From Rhodophyticola sp017644125 (GTDB lineage: Bacteria > Pseudomonadota > Alphaproteobacteria > Rhodobacterales > Rhodobacteraceae), in NCBI RefSeq assembly GCF_042140125.1, contig NZ_CP159473.1: a stretch of 64,000 nucleotides of DNA; one strand, written 5' to 3'. The notes beneath the pieces are model-generated. The model was given only the letters and a program-made list of their open reading frames with translations, did not search any database and had not been told where the DNA came from. The first letter of the stretch is position 1. Each line of letters begins with the position of its first letter. Below are positions 25,517-33,737 of the stretch, one piece after another. A program made the position numbers and the translations under genes.

Positions 25517-26346
25517 GGGGTGGGCCTTCCATTGCCTTGGGCCCCTTCATGGGCTGCACGTTGGCGCGGGCAGGGCTCGGTCGGCTCTGTTTGCCGCTCC
25601 GGGTCGCGATTGGATTTGCCCTTGCGATGCGACCGGCGCAGGGCAAGCATCAGGATCGGCAGCGCCGTCGCCAGACCCAGCCCTGCAACGATCCATGTCA
25701 TGCCCAGGCCGCCATCGACGGCGACACTTCCGAAATGCGCGAGAACAAAACTGGCGGGGAGGATACCGGCCATCGTCGCAAGCGCGAACCGCCAGAGTTG
25801 GAGCCGGCTGAGGCCCGCGGCATAACTCATGCCATCGAAGGAAACGAAGGGCAGGAGACGGCTTGCGAAGACGACAAGCGTCAGCGCGTTTTGGGATCCG
25901 AGCAATCCGTAGTCGGCTTTGTCGCCAAGCCATCTTTCGACAGGTCCGCGCCCGACGCCCCTTGCGACCAGAAACGCGATAAGCGCGCCCGCCTCGGCCC
26001 CAAGCGCCACATAGACGGCGCCCGCGTAATGCCCATAGGCTGCACCGGCGGCCAATGCGATCGGTACGCTGGGGATCGGGCTTGCCACCACGGCGATTGC
26101 CATGAGGCCGATCACGGCAAGCGGTCCCCAGGCCCCCGCGCCTGTTACCCATGCATCGACCATGGCGCGGTCGATGTCGAGCACGCCCATAGCGGCGGCC
26201 GCGATCCCGATCACGACGGCAAAGGCCAGTATCCATGTCACCCAGGCAGAGATGCGGCTGACGCCGGAACCTGGACGTCCCTCCGCCCTGCCGAAGCCTT
26301 GCGCAGAGCCTTCGCCCGTCGGCTGGCGATCATGTGAATAGGGCAT
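25513..26346 (-). CDS. VTT-domain (TVP38/TMEM64, DedA-like) membrane protein
   Basis: A 277-residue inner-membrane protein with a hydrophilic N-terminal tail, about five to six hydrophobic segments and a basic C-terminal tail. ASPIPSVPIALAAGAAYG and ASRLLPFVSFDGMSYAAGLS match the VTT/SNARE-associated domain with its re-entrant loops. ATG at 26346 has a GGAGG upstream; ATG at 26355 or TTG at 26367 are alternatives. It lies between the Met-rich EF-hand gene and copA on the same strand, so a link to metal stress is possible but unproven. Confidence 0.8.
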   Translation of the reverse strand: MPYSHDRQPTGEGSAQGFGRAEGRPGSGVSRISAWVTWILAFAVVIGIAAAAMGVLDIDRAMVDAWVTGAGAWGPLAVIGLMAIAVVASPIPSVPIALAAGAAYGHYAGAVYVALGAEAGALIAFLVARGVGRGPVERWLGDKADYGLLGSQNALTLVVFASRLLPFVSFDGMSYAAGLSRLQLWRFALATMAGILPASFVLAHFGSVAVDGGLGMTWIVAGLGLATALPILMLALRRSHRKGKSNRDPERQTEPTEPCPRQRAAHEGAQGNGRPTP

Positions 26347-26374
26347 CTCGGGCATCCCCTCCGCCAAGGACGGT

Positions 26375-26404
26375 TCCGGGCCGGAGGATCACTCCGGCCC
26401 CGGA
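26375..26404 (-). terminator. GC-rich hairpin after the EF-hand gene
   Basis: A 12-bp stem with one bulged base and a five-base loop (arms 26375-26386 and 26392-26404) lies 25 bases beyond the stop of the minus-strand EF-hand gene and before the VTT gene. There is no T-run, so it may reduce rather than stop read-through. Confidence 0.45.
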
Positions 26405-26428
26405 TTGCGATGTGTCCTGACAGAGATG

Positions 26429-27016
26429 TCAGTTATCCTGCATGCGTCCGCCGCCGCCCATCATGTGGCCCGGCGTGCTTCCGCTGCCGTCCGTCATATG
26501 CGCGCGCCCGCCCTGCATAAGTTGAGTCTTCAAGGCCGGCGCCTGCATTTCTTCCTCCGTAATCGCTCCATCGCCATCGGCGTCCAGATGCTGGAACCGG
26601 TCGACCATCATCTCGCGGATGAGTGCGCTGTGCAGCGTTTCGAACTCTTCGATGGACAGCGTTCCGTCGCCGTTCGCATCATATTCGGTGAGGAAATTGC
26701 CAAACGCCGCGCGCGCCTCTTCGGGCGTCACAACGCCGTCGCCATCCCCATCCATGTCGGACATGATGCCCATGGGGCCCATCATTCCCATTCCGGGAGA
26801 CATGCCCATTTGGCCGCCCATCATGCCCATGCCCGGCATCATGCCGCCGCCACCCATCATGCCATGCATGCGCATCATCATCTGCATCATGTCGCCATGC
26901 ATGCCCGTTCCCATCCTGTCGCCATCGCCATGATGCGGCCCGCTATCTGCGGCGGCGGCCCCGGCTGTCAGCACAACCGCCACTCCGGCAGCCGCCATCT
27001 TTCCACGCAAATTCAT
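26429..27016 (-). CDS. Exported Met-rich EF-hand protein
   Basis: A 195-residue periplasmic protein. The start is set at the ATG at 27016, which gives a proper signal peptide (MAAAGVAVVLTAGAAAA). Next comes a His/Met-rich stretch of about 50 residues with many MM and GM pairs, likely to bind Cu(I) or Cu(II). Then follow three EF-hand loops (DMDGDGDGVVTPEE, DANGDGTLSIEE, DADGDGAITEEE). It is divergent from the two-component genes and has a GATACAAA half-site upstream. A periplasmic copper-buffering role is inferred. Confidence 0.85.
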   Translation of the reverse strand: MNLRGKMAAAGVAVVLTAGAAAADSGPHHGDGDRMGTGMHGDMMQMMMRMHGMMGGGGMMPGMGMMGGQMGMSPGMGMMGPMGIMSDMDGDGDGVVTPEEARAAFGNFLTEYDANGDGTLSIEEFETLHSALIREMMVDRFQHLDADGDGAITEEEMQAPALKTQLMQGGRAHMTDGSGSTPGHMMGGGGRMQDN

Positions 27017-27090
27017 TCTGTGATCCTCCGTTTGCCTTGCCCGCATCATGTCGGTAGTCACACCGGAAATCGGAACCGGCGTCATGGACG

Positions 27091-27142
27091 GATTTGTATC
27101 CGCGTGTCGCAGGCGGCCGGTCTGATACAAACGGAGACAAAA
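27091..27142. promoter_or_regulatory. Copper two-component box(es) in divergent region
   Basis: The tandem repeat GATACAAACGGAGACAAAA (27124-27142, repeat period 10 bp) lies 41 bases before the response-regulator start. A single inverted half-site (TTTGTATC, 27093-27100) faces the EF-hand gene. The tandem form matches the site at 29511-29529 in 16 of 19 bases, and a 10-bp period is typical of OmpR-family dimers. Binding by the adjacent regulator is inferred. Confidence 0.7.
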
Positions 27143-27182
27143 CTGGCTCTGACCGGGAAACGCCGGTTTGTTAGACAGGGAG

Positions 27183-27908
27183 ATGATGTCCGCAAGCCCC
27201 CATATCCTGGTCGTGGACGACCATCGTCAGATCCGGGAATCGGTGACCCGGTTTCTGGAAAAGAACGGTATGCGCGCAACTGCGGCCAAGGATGCGATCG
27301 AAATGGATCTGCGCCTTGCCGGAGGTCACTATGATCTTCTGGTGCTCGATGTGATGATGCCGGGCGAGGACGGGCTTTCCGTTTGCCGCAGGCTGGCGCC
27401 GCAAAGGAAGCTCCCGATCATCATGCTGACCGCGCTCGGAAAAGAGACGGACCGTATCGTCGGGCTGGAACTCGGCGCCGATGACTATCTGCCGAAACCG
27501 TTCAACCCCCGCGAACTGCTGGCGCGGATAAAGGCCGTGCTGCGGAGGAGTTCGACAGTTGAAAATCACGCCGGCGCGTTCGCGGGAAAACGTGTTCGCT
27601 TCGCGGGCATGACACTGGAAACGGATGGGCACGCGATCGCGACGCCGCGCGGCGACCGGTTGGCCCTGACGACAGCGGACTTCCGGTTGCTGACCGTGTT
27701 GCTGGAGAGACCGCGTATCGTTCTCAGCCGGGATCAGTTGCTCGATCTGACCTCGGGCCGTGCCGCCGGACCCATGGACCGGACGATCGACAATCAGATC
27801 AGCAGGCTGCGACGCAAGATCGAGCCCGACCCGCTGCAACCAAGGATCATCACCACGGTCAGGAACGGCGGGTATTGTCTGGTTGCCGATGTCGAGGTCA
27901 TCGAATGA
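27183..27908 (+). CDS. OmpR-family response regulator, probably copper-responsive
   Basis: A 241-residue regulator with a receiver domain (acidic pair in VVDDHRQ, phosphorylation Asp56 in LLVLDVMMPG, Lys in LPKPFNP) and a C-terminal winged-helix DNA-binding domain (TTADFRLLTVLLERP...DNQISRLRRKIE). ATG at 27183 is used; 27186 or a TTG at 27168 are alternatives. Its stop overlaps the kinase start. A tandem-repeat box precedes it, suggesting autoregulation. Confidence 0.92.
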   Translation: MMSASPHILVVDDHRQIRESVTRFLEKNGMRATAAKDAIEMDLRLAGGHYDLLVLDVMMPGEDGLSVCRRLAPQRKLPIIMLTALGKETDRIVGLELGADDYLPKPFNPRELLARIKAVLRRSSTVENHAGAFAGKRVRFAGMTLETDGHAIATPRGDRLALTTADFRLLTVLLERPRIVLSRDQLLDLTSGRAAGPMDRTIDNQISRLRRKIEPDPLQPRIITTVRNGGYCLVADVEVIE

Positions 27909-29410
27909 TCCGTCCCTTCCGAAGCCTGCGATCGCAACTCCTGATCCTGATCATGGCCGCGCTCGTCGTCGCACAGGCCATCAGCCTGTGGCTGTTCGTG
28001 GACGAGCGAAGTCTCGCCATCCGTGCGGCGCTCGGCTTCGAGGCTGCGGGCCGGGCCGCCAATGTCGCCCGGCTTCTGGAAGAGGCGCCGCCCGATCTTC
28101 AGGCGTCGATCCTGCGCGCCGCGGACTCCCCGCTCGTCCGGTTCGATTTGTCCGACACACCCAGTGTGACCGAGCCCGATCACCATCACGCGGCAGCGGT
28201 GGAAGCGCGTGTGCGGGCACTTCTGGGCGACAGCTACAGCCGCGACATTCGGGTCAGGCTCGACGATATCGAAACGCCGGTCCTTCCATTGCCGAACCTC
28301 TCGCCCGAGATGGCGGAAATGCACCGTTCCATGATGCAAGGCGAGACGGCGGCATTGGAAATGACCCTGTCCATCGCGCTTGCAGGTGGCCGGTGGCTGA
28401 ATGTCGGGACCCGGTTTGAGCGTCCGCCGCTGCAATGGCCACTTTTCTCGACACTCACCTTCGCCCTTACGGCCGCGCTCATGCTGATCACGATGTGCTG
28501 GTTTCTGGTCACGCGCCTCACAGGGCCTTTGCGGAAGCTCGCCGGTGCGGCAGAGCGGCTCGGCCGCGGCGAGGACGCGGTGCCCTTGCCCCTTGTCGGT
28601 CCCGAAGAGGTGGAGGATCTGACGCGGGCCTTCAATCAGATGCAGGATCGTCTGACCCGTTTCGTGGCCGACAGGACGCGTGTGCTCGCCGCGGTGGGGC
28701 ACGATCTGCGGTCCCCGCTCACGGCGCTGCGCGTCAGGGCCGAGCTGGTCGACGAGGACGAGACCCGTGACAGCCTGATCGAGTCGATCGAGGAAATGCA
28801 GACCATGGCCGAGGCCACCCTGAGCTTCGCGGAGGACCTGACCGGCACCGAGGAGCCGAGAACGGTCGATATCGGTCCCTTTCTGCACGATCTGGTCGCG
28901 GACATGATCGACCCGCCCGATATCGTTGGCGGCCCGGGAGTTGAGGCCCGCCTCCGGCCCGTCGCGTTCCGCCGCGCTCTGCGCAACGTGGCCGAGAATG
29001 CAACCCGGTACGGTCGTGATGCGCAGATCACATGGCGGACCGACGACGACACCCTGCTGATCGAGATACGCGACCGGGGGCCAGGCATACCCTCCGACAA
29101 GCTGGAGCAGGTCTTCGACCCGTTCTTCCGGCTCGAAGGGTCGCGTTCACGCGAGACCGGCGGGCACGGGCTTGGGCTGTCCATCGCCCGCTCCATTATC
29201 CGGGCGCATGGTGGCGAGATCCGTATGGCGAACCGTCCGCAAGGCGGGCTTGTGGCGACCATGGTCGTCCCGCTGGCGGGTGTCCTGCCCCGCATCGGCT
29301 CTTCGAAGGAAAGAAGCGTTGAGAATGCCGGGACAGACAGCGGCGGTCGCCCCGGTCCCCTCGGTCCCGATGGCCGCGGCCGCGGACCCGAACTGGCGGG
29401 GGAGATATGA
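27905..29410 (+). CDS. Sensor histidine kinase, probably copper-sensing
   Basis: A 501-residue membrane kinase. Helix one is about residues 9-31 and helix two about 182-204, with a roughly 150-residue periplasmic sensor between them containing DHHH (92-95) and a Met/His cluster (EMAEMHRSMM, 135-144) that could bind copper. HAMP, the phospho-acceptor His266 (VGHDLRSPLT), N box NVAENATRYG and G boxes DRGPGIP and GGHGLGLSI follow. It starts inside the regulator's stop (ATGA). The ligand is inferred from its copper neighbours. Confidence 0.92.
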   Translation: MIRPFRSLRSQLLILIMAALVVAQAISLWLFVDERSLAIRAALGFEAAGRAANVARLLEEAPPDLQASILRAADSPLVRFDLSDTPSVTEPDHHHAAAVEARVRALLGDSYSRDIRVRLDDIETPVLPLPNLSPEMAEMHRSMMQGETAALEMTLSIALAGGRWLNVGTRFERPPLQWPLFSTLTFALTAALMLITMCWFLVTRLTGPLRKLAGAAERLGRGEDAVPLPLVGPEEVEDLTRAFNQMQDRLTRFVADRTRVLAAVGHDLRSPLTALRVRAELVDEDETRDSLIESIEEMQTMAEATLSFAEDLTGTEEPRTVDIGPFLHDLVADMIDPPDIVGGPGVEARLRPVAFRRALRNVAENATRYGRDAQITWRTDDDTLLIEIRDRGPGIPSDKLEQVFDPFFRLEGSRSRETGGHGLGLSIARSIIRAHGGEIRMANRPQGGLVATMVVPLAGVLPRIGSSKERSVENAGTDSGGRPGPLGPDGRGRGPELAGEI

Positions 29411-29510
29411 TTACATGATCCGGGGCCGCGATTCTGGAATGTCGAATGGACCGACACGGATCTGTTTGGCTTGTCCCTGTCCGCCGACCTGACGCGCGGG
29501 ACGAGCGGGG

Positions 29511-29529
29511 GATACATACCGATACAAAA
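29511..29529 (+). promoter_or_regulatory. Second copper two-component box
   Basis: GATACATACCGATACAAAA is a tandem repeat with 10-bp period, about 90 bases before the cytochrome c gene that opens the cupredoxin/multicopper-oxidase operon. It matches the box upstream of the response regulator in 16 of 19 positions. Confidence 0.7.
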
Positions 29530-29618
29530 ATCACTGCCTTGTCATGTTGCCGGATGGCGCGATGGGGGTATGAGGATGTCGTGTCAAAGAGAATGCGCGC
29601 GAAACTGTAGAAAGCGGA

Positions 29619-30074
29619 ATGAACACAAGTAAATCCATTACCGCCATCGTGTTGATTGCAGGGATCGCGGGAGCCGGATGGTGGCTCTCTTCTCCGAAGG
29701 CGGGCGATCCGGGGTCGCCTGCGCAGCAAGAAACCGCTGCGATTGCACAAGGCGCCCCCATGGTTGAGGTGCGGCTTCCCGATAGCCTGTCGGGTCGGGC
29801 CCAGATCGGCCAGCGGGCCTTCGAGGTAACCTGCGCGGTATGTCACGGCAGCAATGCCGCAGGTCGCGAAGGAATAGCGCCGCCGCTCGTCCATCGCATC
29901 TATGAGCCCGGCCATCATGCGGATGAGGCGTTTCAGCGAGCGGTTCAATACGGCGTACGGGCACATCACTGGGAGTTCGGGAACATGCCGCCGGTGGAGG
30001 GCGTCACGCGTGCCGATGTCATGGCCATCACCGCGTATATTCGTGAGCTTCAGCGCGCGAAAGGGATAAATTGA
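29619..30074 (+). CDS. Membrane-anchored or exported cytochrome c
   Basis: A 151-residue protein with an N-terminal hydrophobic segment (residues 7-24), one heme c site CAVCH (72-76) and a likely axial Met in GNMPPVEG. It is a class I monoheme cytochrome of the kind found beside copper-resistance oxidases, and could carry electrons from the multicopper oxidase or cupredoxin downstream. It probably heads the operon controlled by the box at 29511-29529. Its stop overlaps the next start. Confidence 0.88.
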   Translation: MNTSKSITAIVLIAGIAGAGWWLSSPKAGDPGSPAQQETAAIAQGAPMVEVRLPDSLSGRAQIGQRAFEVTCAVCHGSNAAGREGIAPPLVHRIYEPGHHADEAFQRAVQYGVRAHHWEFGNMPPVEGVTRADVMAITAYIRELQRAKGIN

Positions 30075-30418
30075 TGCGAATGGCCGGCAGCATCCGGTGT
30101 ATGGCGGTTCTGCTTGCCTGCGTTGTGCTGGCCGCCATCGTGTCGTCCTTGCCTGATGCCGTAATGGCGCAGGGCGCAGTTTCGGAGGAGGGTGAGCCGT
30201 ACAGTCATGCGGGCGATCAATCGGGCCGTGCTGACGGTTGGCCGGCGGCAGTGAGCCGGCATTGCCATCCGGGCCTCCAATGTCAGGTGGTGGCCGTGCT
30301 CGTCCACGATCCCGGATTTGAACGTCATACCGCGGAATTCGGTGGCGCATCCTCTCTGGCACGAACCGGTGGCCCGAGCCGAACCGTTCCTCCTGCGCTG
30401 CCACCACCGAGAGGCTGA
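30074..30418 (+). CDS. Hypothetical exported protein in the copper operon
   Basis: A 114-residue frame starting at an ATG that overlaps the stop of the cytochrome gene. It has a signal peptide (CMAVLLACVVLAAIVSSLPDAVMAQ) and then a polar, Gly/Pro-rich region with HCHPGLQCQVV, which could bind a metal. No family is recognised. The coupled start and the good signal support a real gene, though the C-terminal part looks low in complexity and could be degraded. Confidence 0.45.
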   Translation: MRMAGSIRCMAVLLACVVLAAIVSSLPDAVMAQGAVSEEGEPYSHAGDQSGRADGWPAAVSRHCHPGLQCQVVAVLVHDPGFERHTAEFGGASSLARTGGPSRTVPPALPPPRG

Positions 30419-30473
30419 GTCGGACGACAGTTGCACCAATGCAGACAGGAAACCGAGCAAATGGAACGTTGAG

Positions 30474-30986
30474 ATGAAAACCACAAATATGCTTACCCCA
30501 CTCCTCGCCGCAGGAATTCTTGCGATCTCTTCGGCGATCGCACTTGCCGATCCCGGCCACGGCCTCCCCGGAGAGCCGGGCACCGCCGAGAACGTTGATC
30601 GTACGATTGAGATCGACATGACCGAGATGGCCTTCGATCCGGACGTGATCGAAGTTCAGGAAGGCGAAACGATCCGTTTCGTCGTCACGAATTCCGGCCG
30701 GTTCGTACACGAATTCAATCTCGGCACCCGCGAAACATGGCGCTCGCACGCCGACGAGATGCGTCAGATGATGCAGTCCGGCATGATGACGACCCGGGAA
30801 ATCCGGCATGACCGGATGCGGGAGGCCGACATGATGCATGAAGACCCGAACAGCGTCCTGCTGACGCCCGGGGATACCGGCGAAGTGATCTGGACGTTCT
30901 CCGGCTCTGGCGAAATCGGATTTGGGTGCAACGTGCCCGGCCATCTCGAAGCGGGCATGGTCGGAGATATCGAAATTCAGGGCTGA
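30474..30986 (+). CDS. Periplasmic cupredoxin-domain protein, CopI-like
   Basis: A 170-residue exported blue-copper-type protein. The start is set at 30474, where MKTTNMLTPLLAAGILAISS gives a signal peptide. The cupredoxin fold shows likely ligands His in GRFVHEFNLG, and Cys, His and Met in FGCNVPGHLEAGM. A Met/His-rich insertion (DEMRQMMQSGMMTTREIRH) may bind extra copper. It lies 67 bases before the multicopper oxidase, so it likely works with it in periplasmic copper tolerance. Confidence 0.87.
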   Translation: MKTTNMLTPLLAAGILAISSAIALADPGHGLPGEPGTAENVDRTIEIDMTEMAFDPDVIEVQEGETIRFVVTNSGRFVHEFNLGTRETWRSHADEMRQMMQSGMMTTREIRHDRMREADMMHEDPNSVLLTPGDTGEVIWTFSGSGEIGFGCNVPGHLEAGMVGDIEIQG

Positions 30987-31053
30987 GCGCAGCAAGATCC
31001 AATGGACCTGCGGCCGCAGCCGCAGGTCCGCTTTCCTCAAAGGTGGAACGACC

Positions 31054-32448
31054 ATGCAGACACGGCGCGACTTTCTGATGCGGGCAACATCCTCGGCCTT
31101 CCTGACCACGGTCGCATCCCGCACCTGGGCCGAACCGGAGCCCCCTCAAAGCCGACTTGTCGCCCGTCAAGCCAGCGTGCAACTGGCTCCGCCGGCTTAC
31201 CCCCAAACAGAGATCTGGGGCTATGACGGCACCATGCCCGGCCCGTTGATCCGGGTCCGTCAGGGCGGGCGCGTGGTCCGGCGGCTGCTCAACGACCTGC
31301 CTCAGGCCACATCACTGCACTGGCACGGCTTGCGGATCGACAATGCGATGGATGGGGTCCCGGGCCTGACGCAGCAAGCTGTCGCCACCGGCGCCTCTTT
31401 CGATATCGATTTCGTCGCTCCCGATGCCGGTACCTACTGGTATCACGCGCATAATCGCTCGATGGAACAGGTCGCTCGCGGTCTCTACGGCGCGCTTGTG
31501 GTGGAGGAGCCAGAAAGGCCGGATGTGGACCGCGATGAGGTGCTGATCCTCGACGATTGGCTGCTCAACCAGGACACCGCGCAGATCGACGCGGACTTCT
31601 CGCGGTCTCACGACCGAAGCCATGCGGGCCGGCTTGGCAACTTCATCGCGACGAATGGACAATACGATCACAGCCTCGATGTGCGGCGCCATGAGCGGTT
31701 GCGGCTCCGTCTTGTTAACGCGGCAAATGCCCGGATCTTCGAACTGGCCCTGTCCGGCCTCAACGGCTGGGTCATGGCGCTCGACGGGATGCCTCTGGAG
31801 AGGCCGCAGCCATTGTCGGACACTGTTCTGCTCGGTCCGGGCCAGCGTGCCGACCTCTTCGTGGATGTCGTGGCGGAAGAGGGCAAGACGGCGTATCTGG
31901 TCCGCGTCGACAATGGCGAGGGGTTCGTCCAGTCGGCCTTCCCGGTGATGCCGGGCTCGTCCAACGCGCGGGCGAACATGCCCGATCCATTGCCGCCGAA
32001 CCCCGACATGGGCGCGCCGGATCTTGCGCAGGCGCGCCGCCTGCGCCTTCACATGGGCGGCGGTGCGATGGGACGGCTCCGGTCCGCGGTGCTGGACGGC
32101 GAGCGCAGGACGTTCCGTGAAATGGCCGAGGCCAACCAGTTCTGGGCCTTCAATGATATGATAGGCATGACGGACGCGCCGTTGGCGGAGTTGTCTCTGG
32201 GCGAGCCCGTCCGTCTGGAAATCGTGAACGACACAGCGTTTCCGCATGCGATGCATCTGCACGGCATGCATTTCCGCGAGATTGCAACGGACGGCACGCT
32301 GGGGCCGCTCCGCGACACGATCCTGAGTTATGGCGGCCAGACGCGGGAGATCGCCTTCGTCGCGCATAACCCGGGCGACTGGCTGTTTCATTGCCACATG
32401 CTCTCTCATGCCGAGTCGGGCATGATGACGTGGATGAGGGTGGTTTGA
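31054..32448 (+). CDS. Tat-exported multicopper oxidase
   Basis: A 464-residue CueO/CopA-type oxidase. The start is at 31054, giving a twin-arginine signal (MQTRRDFLMRATSSAF). All four copper motifs are present: LHWHGLR, YWYHAHN, FPHAMHLHGMHF and FHCHMLSHAESGMM. It should oxidise Cu(I) to the less toxic Cu(II) in the periplasm. Its stop overlaps the next frame by one base (TGATG). An in-frame extension to 30922 overlaps the cupredoxin gene and is not needed. Confidence 0.93.
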   Translation: MQTRRDFLMRATSSAFLTTVASRTWAEPEPPQSRLVARQASVQLAPPAYPQTEIWGYDGTMPGPLIRVRQGGRVVRRLLNDLPQATSLHWHGLRIDNAMDGVPGLTQQAVATGASFDIDFVAPDAGTYWYHAHNRSMEQVARGLYGALVVEEPERPDVDRDEVLILDDWLLNQDTAQIDADFSRSHDRSHAGRLGNFIATNGQYDHSLDVRRHERLRLRLVNAANARIFELALSGLNGWVMALDGMPLERPQPLSDTVLLGPGQRADLFVDVVAEEGKTAYLVRVDNGEGFVQSAFPVMPGSSNARANMPDPLPPNPDMGAPDLAQARRLRLHMGGGAMGRLRSAVLDGERRTFREMAEANQFWAFNDMIGMTDAPLAELSLGEPVRLEIVNDTAFPHAMHLHGMHFREIATDGTLGPLRDTILSYGGQTREIAFVAHNPGDWLFHCHMLSHAESGMMTWMRVV

Positions 32449-32672
32449 TGCGGCATGCCGCCACCAACGCCTCCGTCTCGGTTGCTCGTTGGCGGGCAGA
32501 TGAAATCTCTGGGGCCGAGGCGCAAGCCGCCTCCTCTCCCATGGGCGCGACTTTGGACGGTCTTTCCGTCTATCTCCTGCGGGCACCTGTCCCCGAGACG
32601 ATCCCGGACAACCCCGGCATCAAGACCCTGCCTGCCTCCGATCCGGGCCTTCGCCTCGTCCGTAGCGGGTGA
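32448..32672 (+). CDS. Small hypothetical protein
   Basis: A 74-residue frame whose ATG overlaps the stop of the multicopper oxidase and whose stop is 36 bases before the L,D-transpeptidase ATG. No signal, membrane segment or family motif is seen. The tight junction suggests translation by coupling, but coding evidence is weak. Confidence 0.35.
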   Translation: MRHAATNASVSVARWRADEISGAEAQAASSPMGATLDGLSVYLLRAPVPETIPDNPGIKTLPASDPGLRLVRSG

Positions 32673-32707
32673 CCCCTTCATCGATCAACCAAGCGGAGAA
32701 TGCCAAG

Positions 32708-33349
32708 ATGCTGACACGCCGCCACTTCATCATGACGACCGCCACCATGTTCTCGGGCCCGATCGTCGCACCACTTTCGGCAGGCACCTGGCCAAGCGAG
32801 GCGCAGAAGGCTGAATGGGATGCGCAAGTCACCCCGCCGTATTACGACCCTGCCACGTCGAACCCGTGGGGTCTGCATCCGCGCTTCCTGCCGACCCGGG
32901 TCTTGGCGAAAGACGGGTTGAGGCCGGGTGACATCCATGTCGACGCCGTGGCGCGCTATCTCTACCATGTCGAAGAGGGCGGGACGGCGATGAGATATGG
33001 TGTGGCTATCGGGCGGGACGATCTGTACGAACCCGGCATCTACACGATCCGTCGCAAGGTCCGCTGGCCGCACTGGACGCCGACCCGTTCCATGATCGAG
33101 CGCGAACCCGATCTCTATGCGCAATACGAAGATGGAATGGAGCCCGGCCCTGACAATGCCCTGGGGTCTCGCGCCCTTTACCTCTATGTCGGTGAGCGTG
33201 ACACCTATCTCCGCATTCACGGCACACCCTTTTCCCGATCGATCGGATCAAGGGCGAGTTCCGGCTGCGTCCGCATGGTCATGGCGCATATCAACGGTCT
33301 CTTTGAACAGGTCGACATCGGTGTGACAGCGCGCCTTTATCCGGCCTGA
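32708..33349 (+). CDS. YkuD-family L,D-transpeptidase
   Basis: A 213-residue exported enzyme with a twin-arginine-like signal (MLTRRHFIMTTATMFSG) and the catalytic motif HGTPFSRSIGSRASSGCVRM, with His, Ser and nucleophile Cys. It makes peptidoglycan cross-links or anchors proteins to peptidoglycan. ATG at 32708 is chosen over a GTG at 32669 because it gives a cleaner signal. It is at the end of the copper operon; copper is known to inhibit such enzymes, so extra copies under copper control would be useful, which is inference. Confidence 0.88.
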   Translation: MLTRRHFIMTTATMFSGPIVAPLSAGTWPSEAQKAEWDAQVTPPYYDPATSNPWGLHPRFLPTRVLAKDGLRPGDIHVDAVARYLYHVEEGGTAMRYGVAIGRDDLYEPGIYTIRRKVRWPHWTPTRSMIEREPDLYAQYEDGMEPGPDNALGSRALYLYVGERDTYLRIHGTPFSRSIGSRASSGCVRMVMAHINGLFEQVDIGVTARLYPA

Positions 33350-33737
33350 CGTGCGATGGGGTCGCCTCCGCGACCGTTCTGGTCTTCGGATTGACGGGCG
33401 CGATCCCGCTCGTTGTTTTTAACCTCCGGTTCCTGTTCATCGCACCGGTGCTGACCCAGGTGAGGCTGCCCGATGCCGCCGGCAATCCCGGGATCGTGGT
33501 CATAGGGCTCTGGGGAGGGCGGTTGGCCCGACGCGAGGAAACCGCCTGACCGCCACATCATCCAAGCCCCTTTTCAGAAAAGAAGACACGTTTGATAACA
33601 CCCCTAAACCCAGACCATATCGCTTGACCGAAAACAGGGGAGTAAAACCTGCAGATTTCTCTACCGCTATCCCAGCTTTCTCAACGACCCCGCCAATACG
33701 GACCGATGCCGTCCTGCCTGTGCCTTCCCTAGGCGTT
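33350..33737. other. Stretch with possible membrane-protein remnant
   Basis: In the plus strand up to the TGA at 33547-33549 a frame reads DGVASATVLVFGLTGAIPLVVFN... and ends GGRLARREETA, resembling the end of a small membrane protein. No start with ribosome site is seen because the frame runs back into the transpeptidase gene, so it may be a remnant. The rest (33550-33737) holds no gene I can support. Confidence 0.3.

Noticed and set aside
26770..26920. Short tandem-like repeats in DNA
   Set aside because: They are codons of the Met/Gly/His-rich tract of the EF-hand protein, not an independent repeat element.
29196..31124. 642-residue minus-strand frame under the cytochrome and cupredoxin genes
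   Set aside because: The plus strand has signal peptides, CxxCH and copper ligands in the expected order; the minus frame has no recognisable domain.
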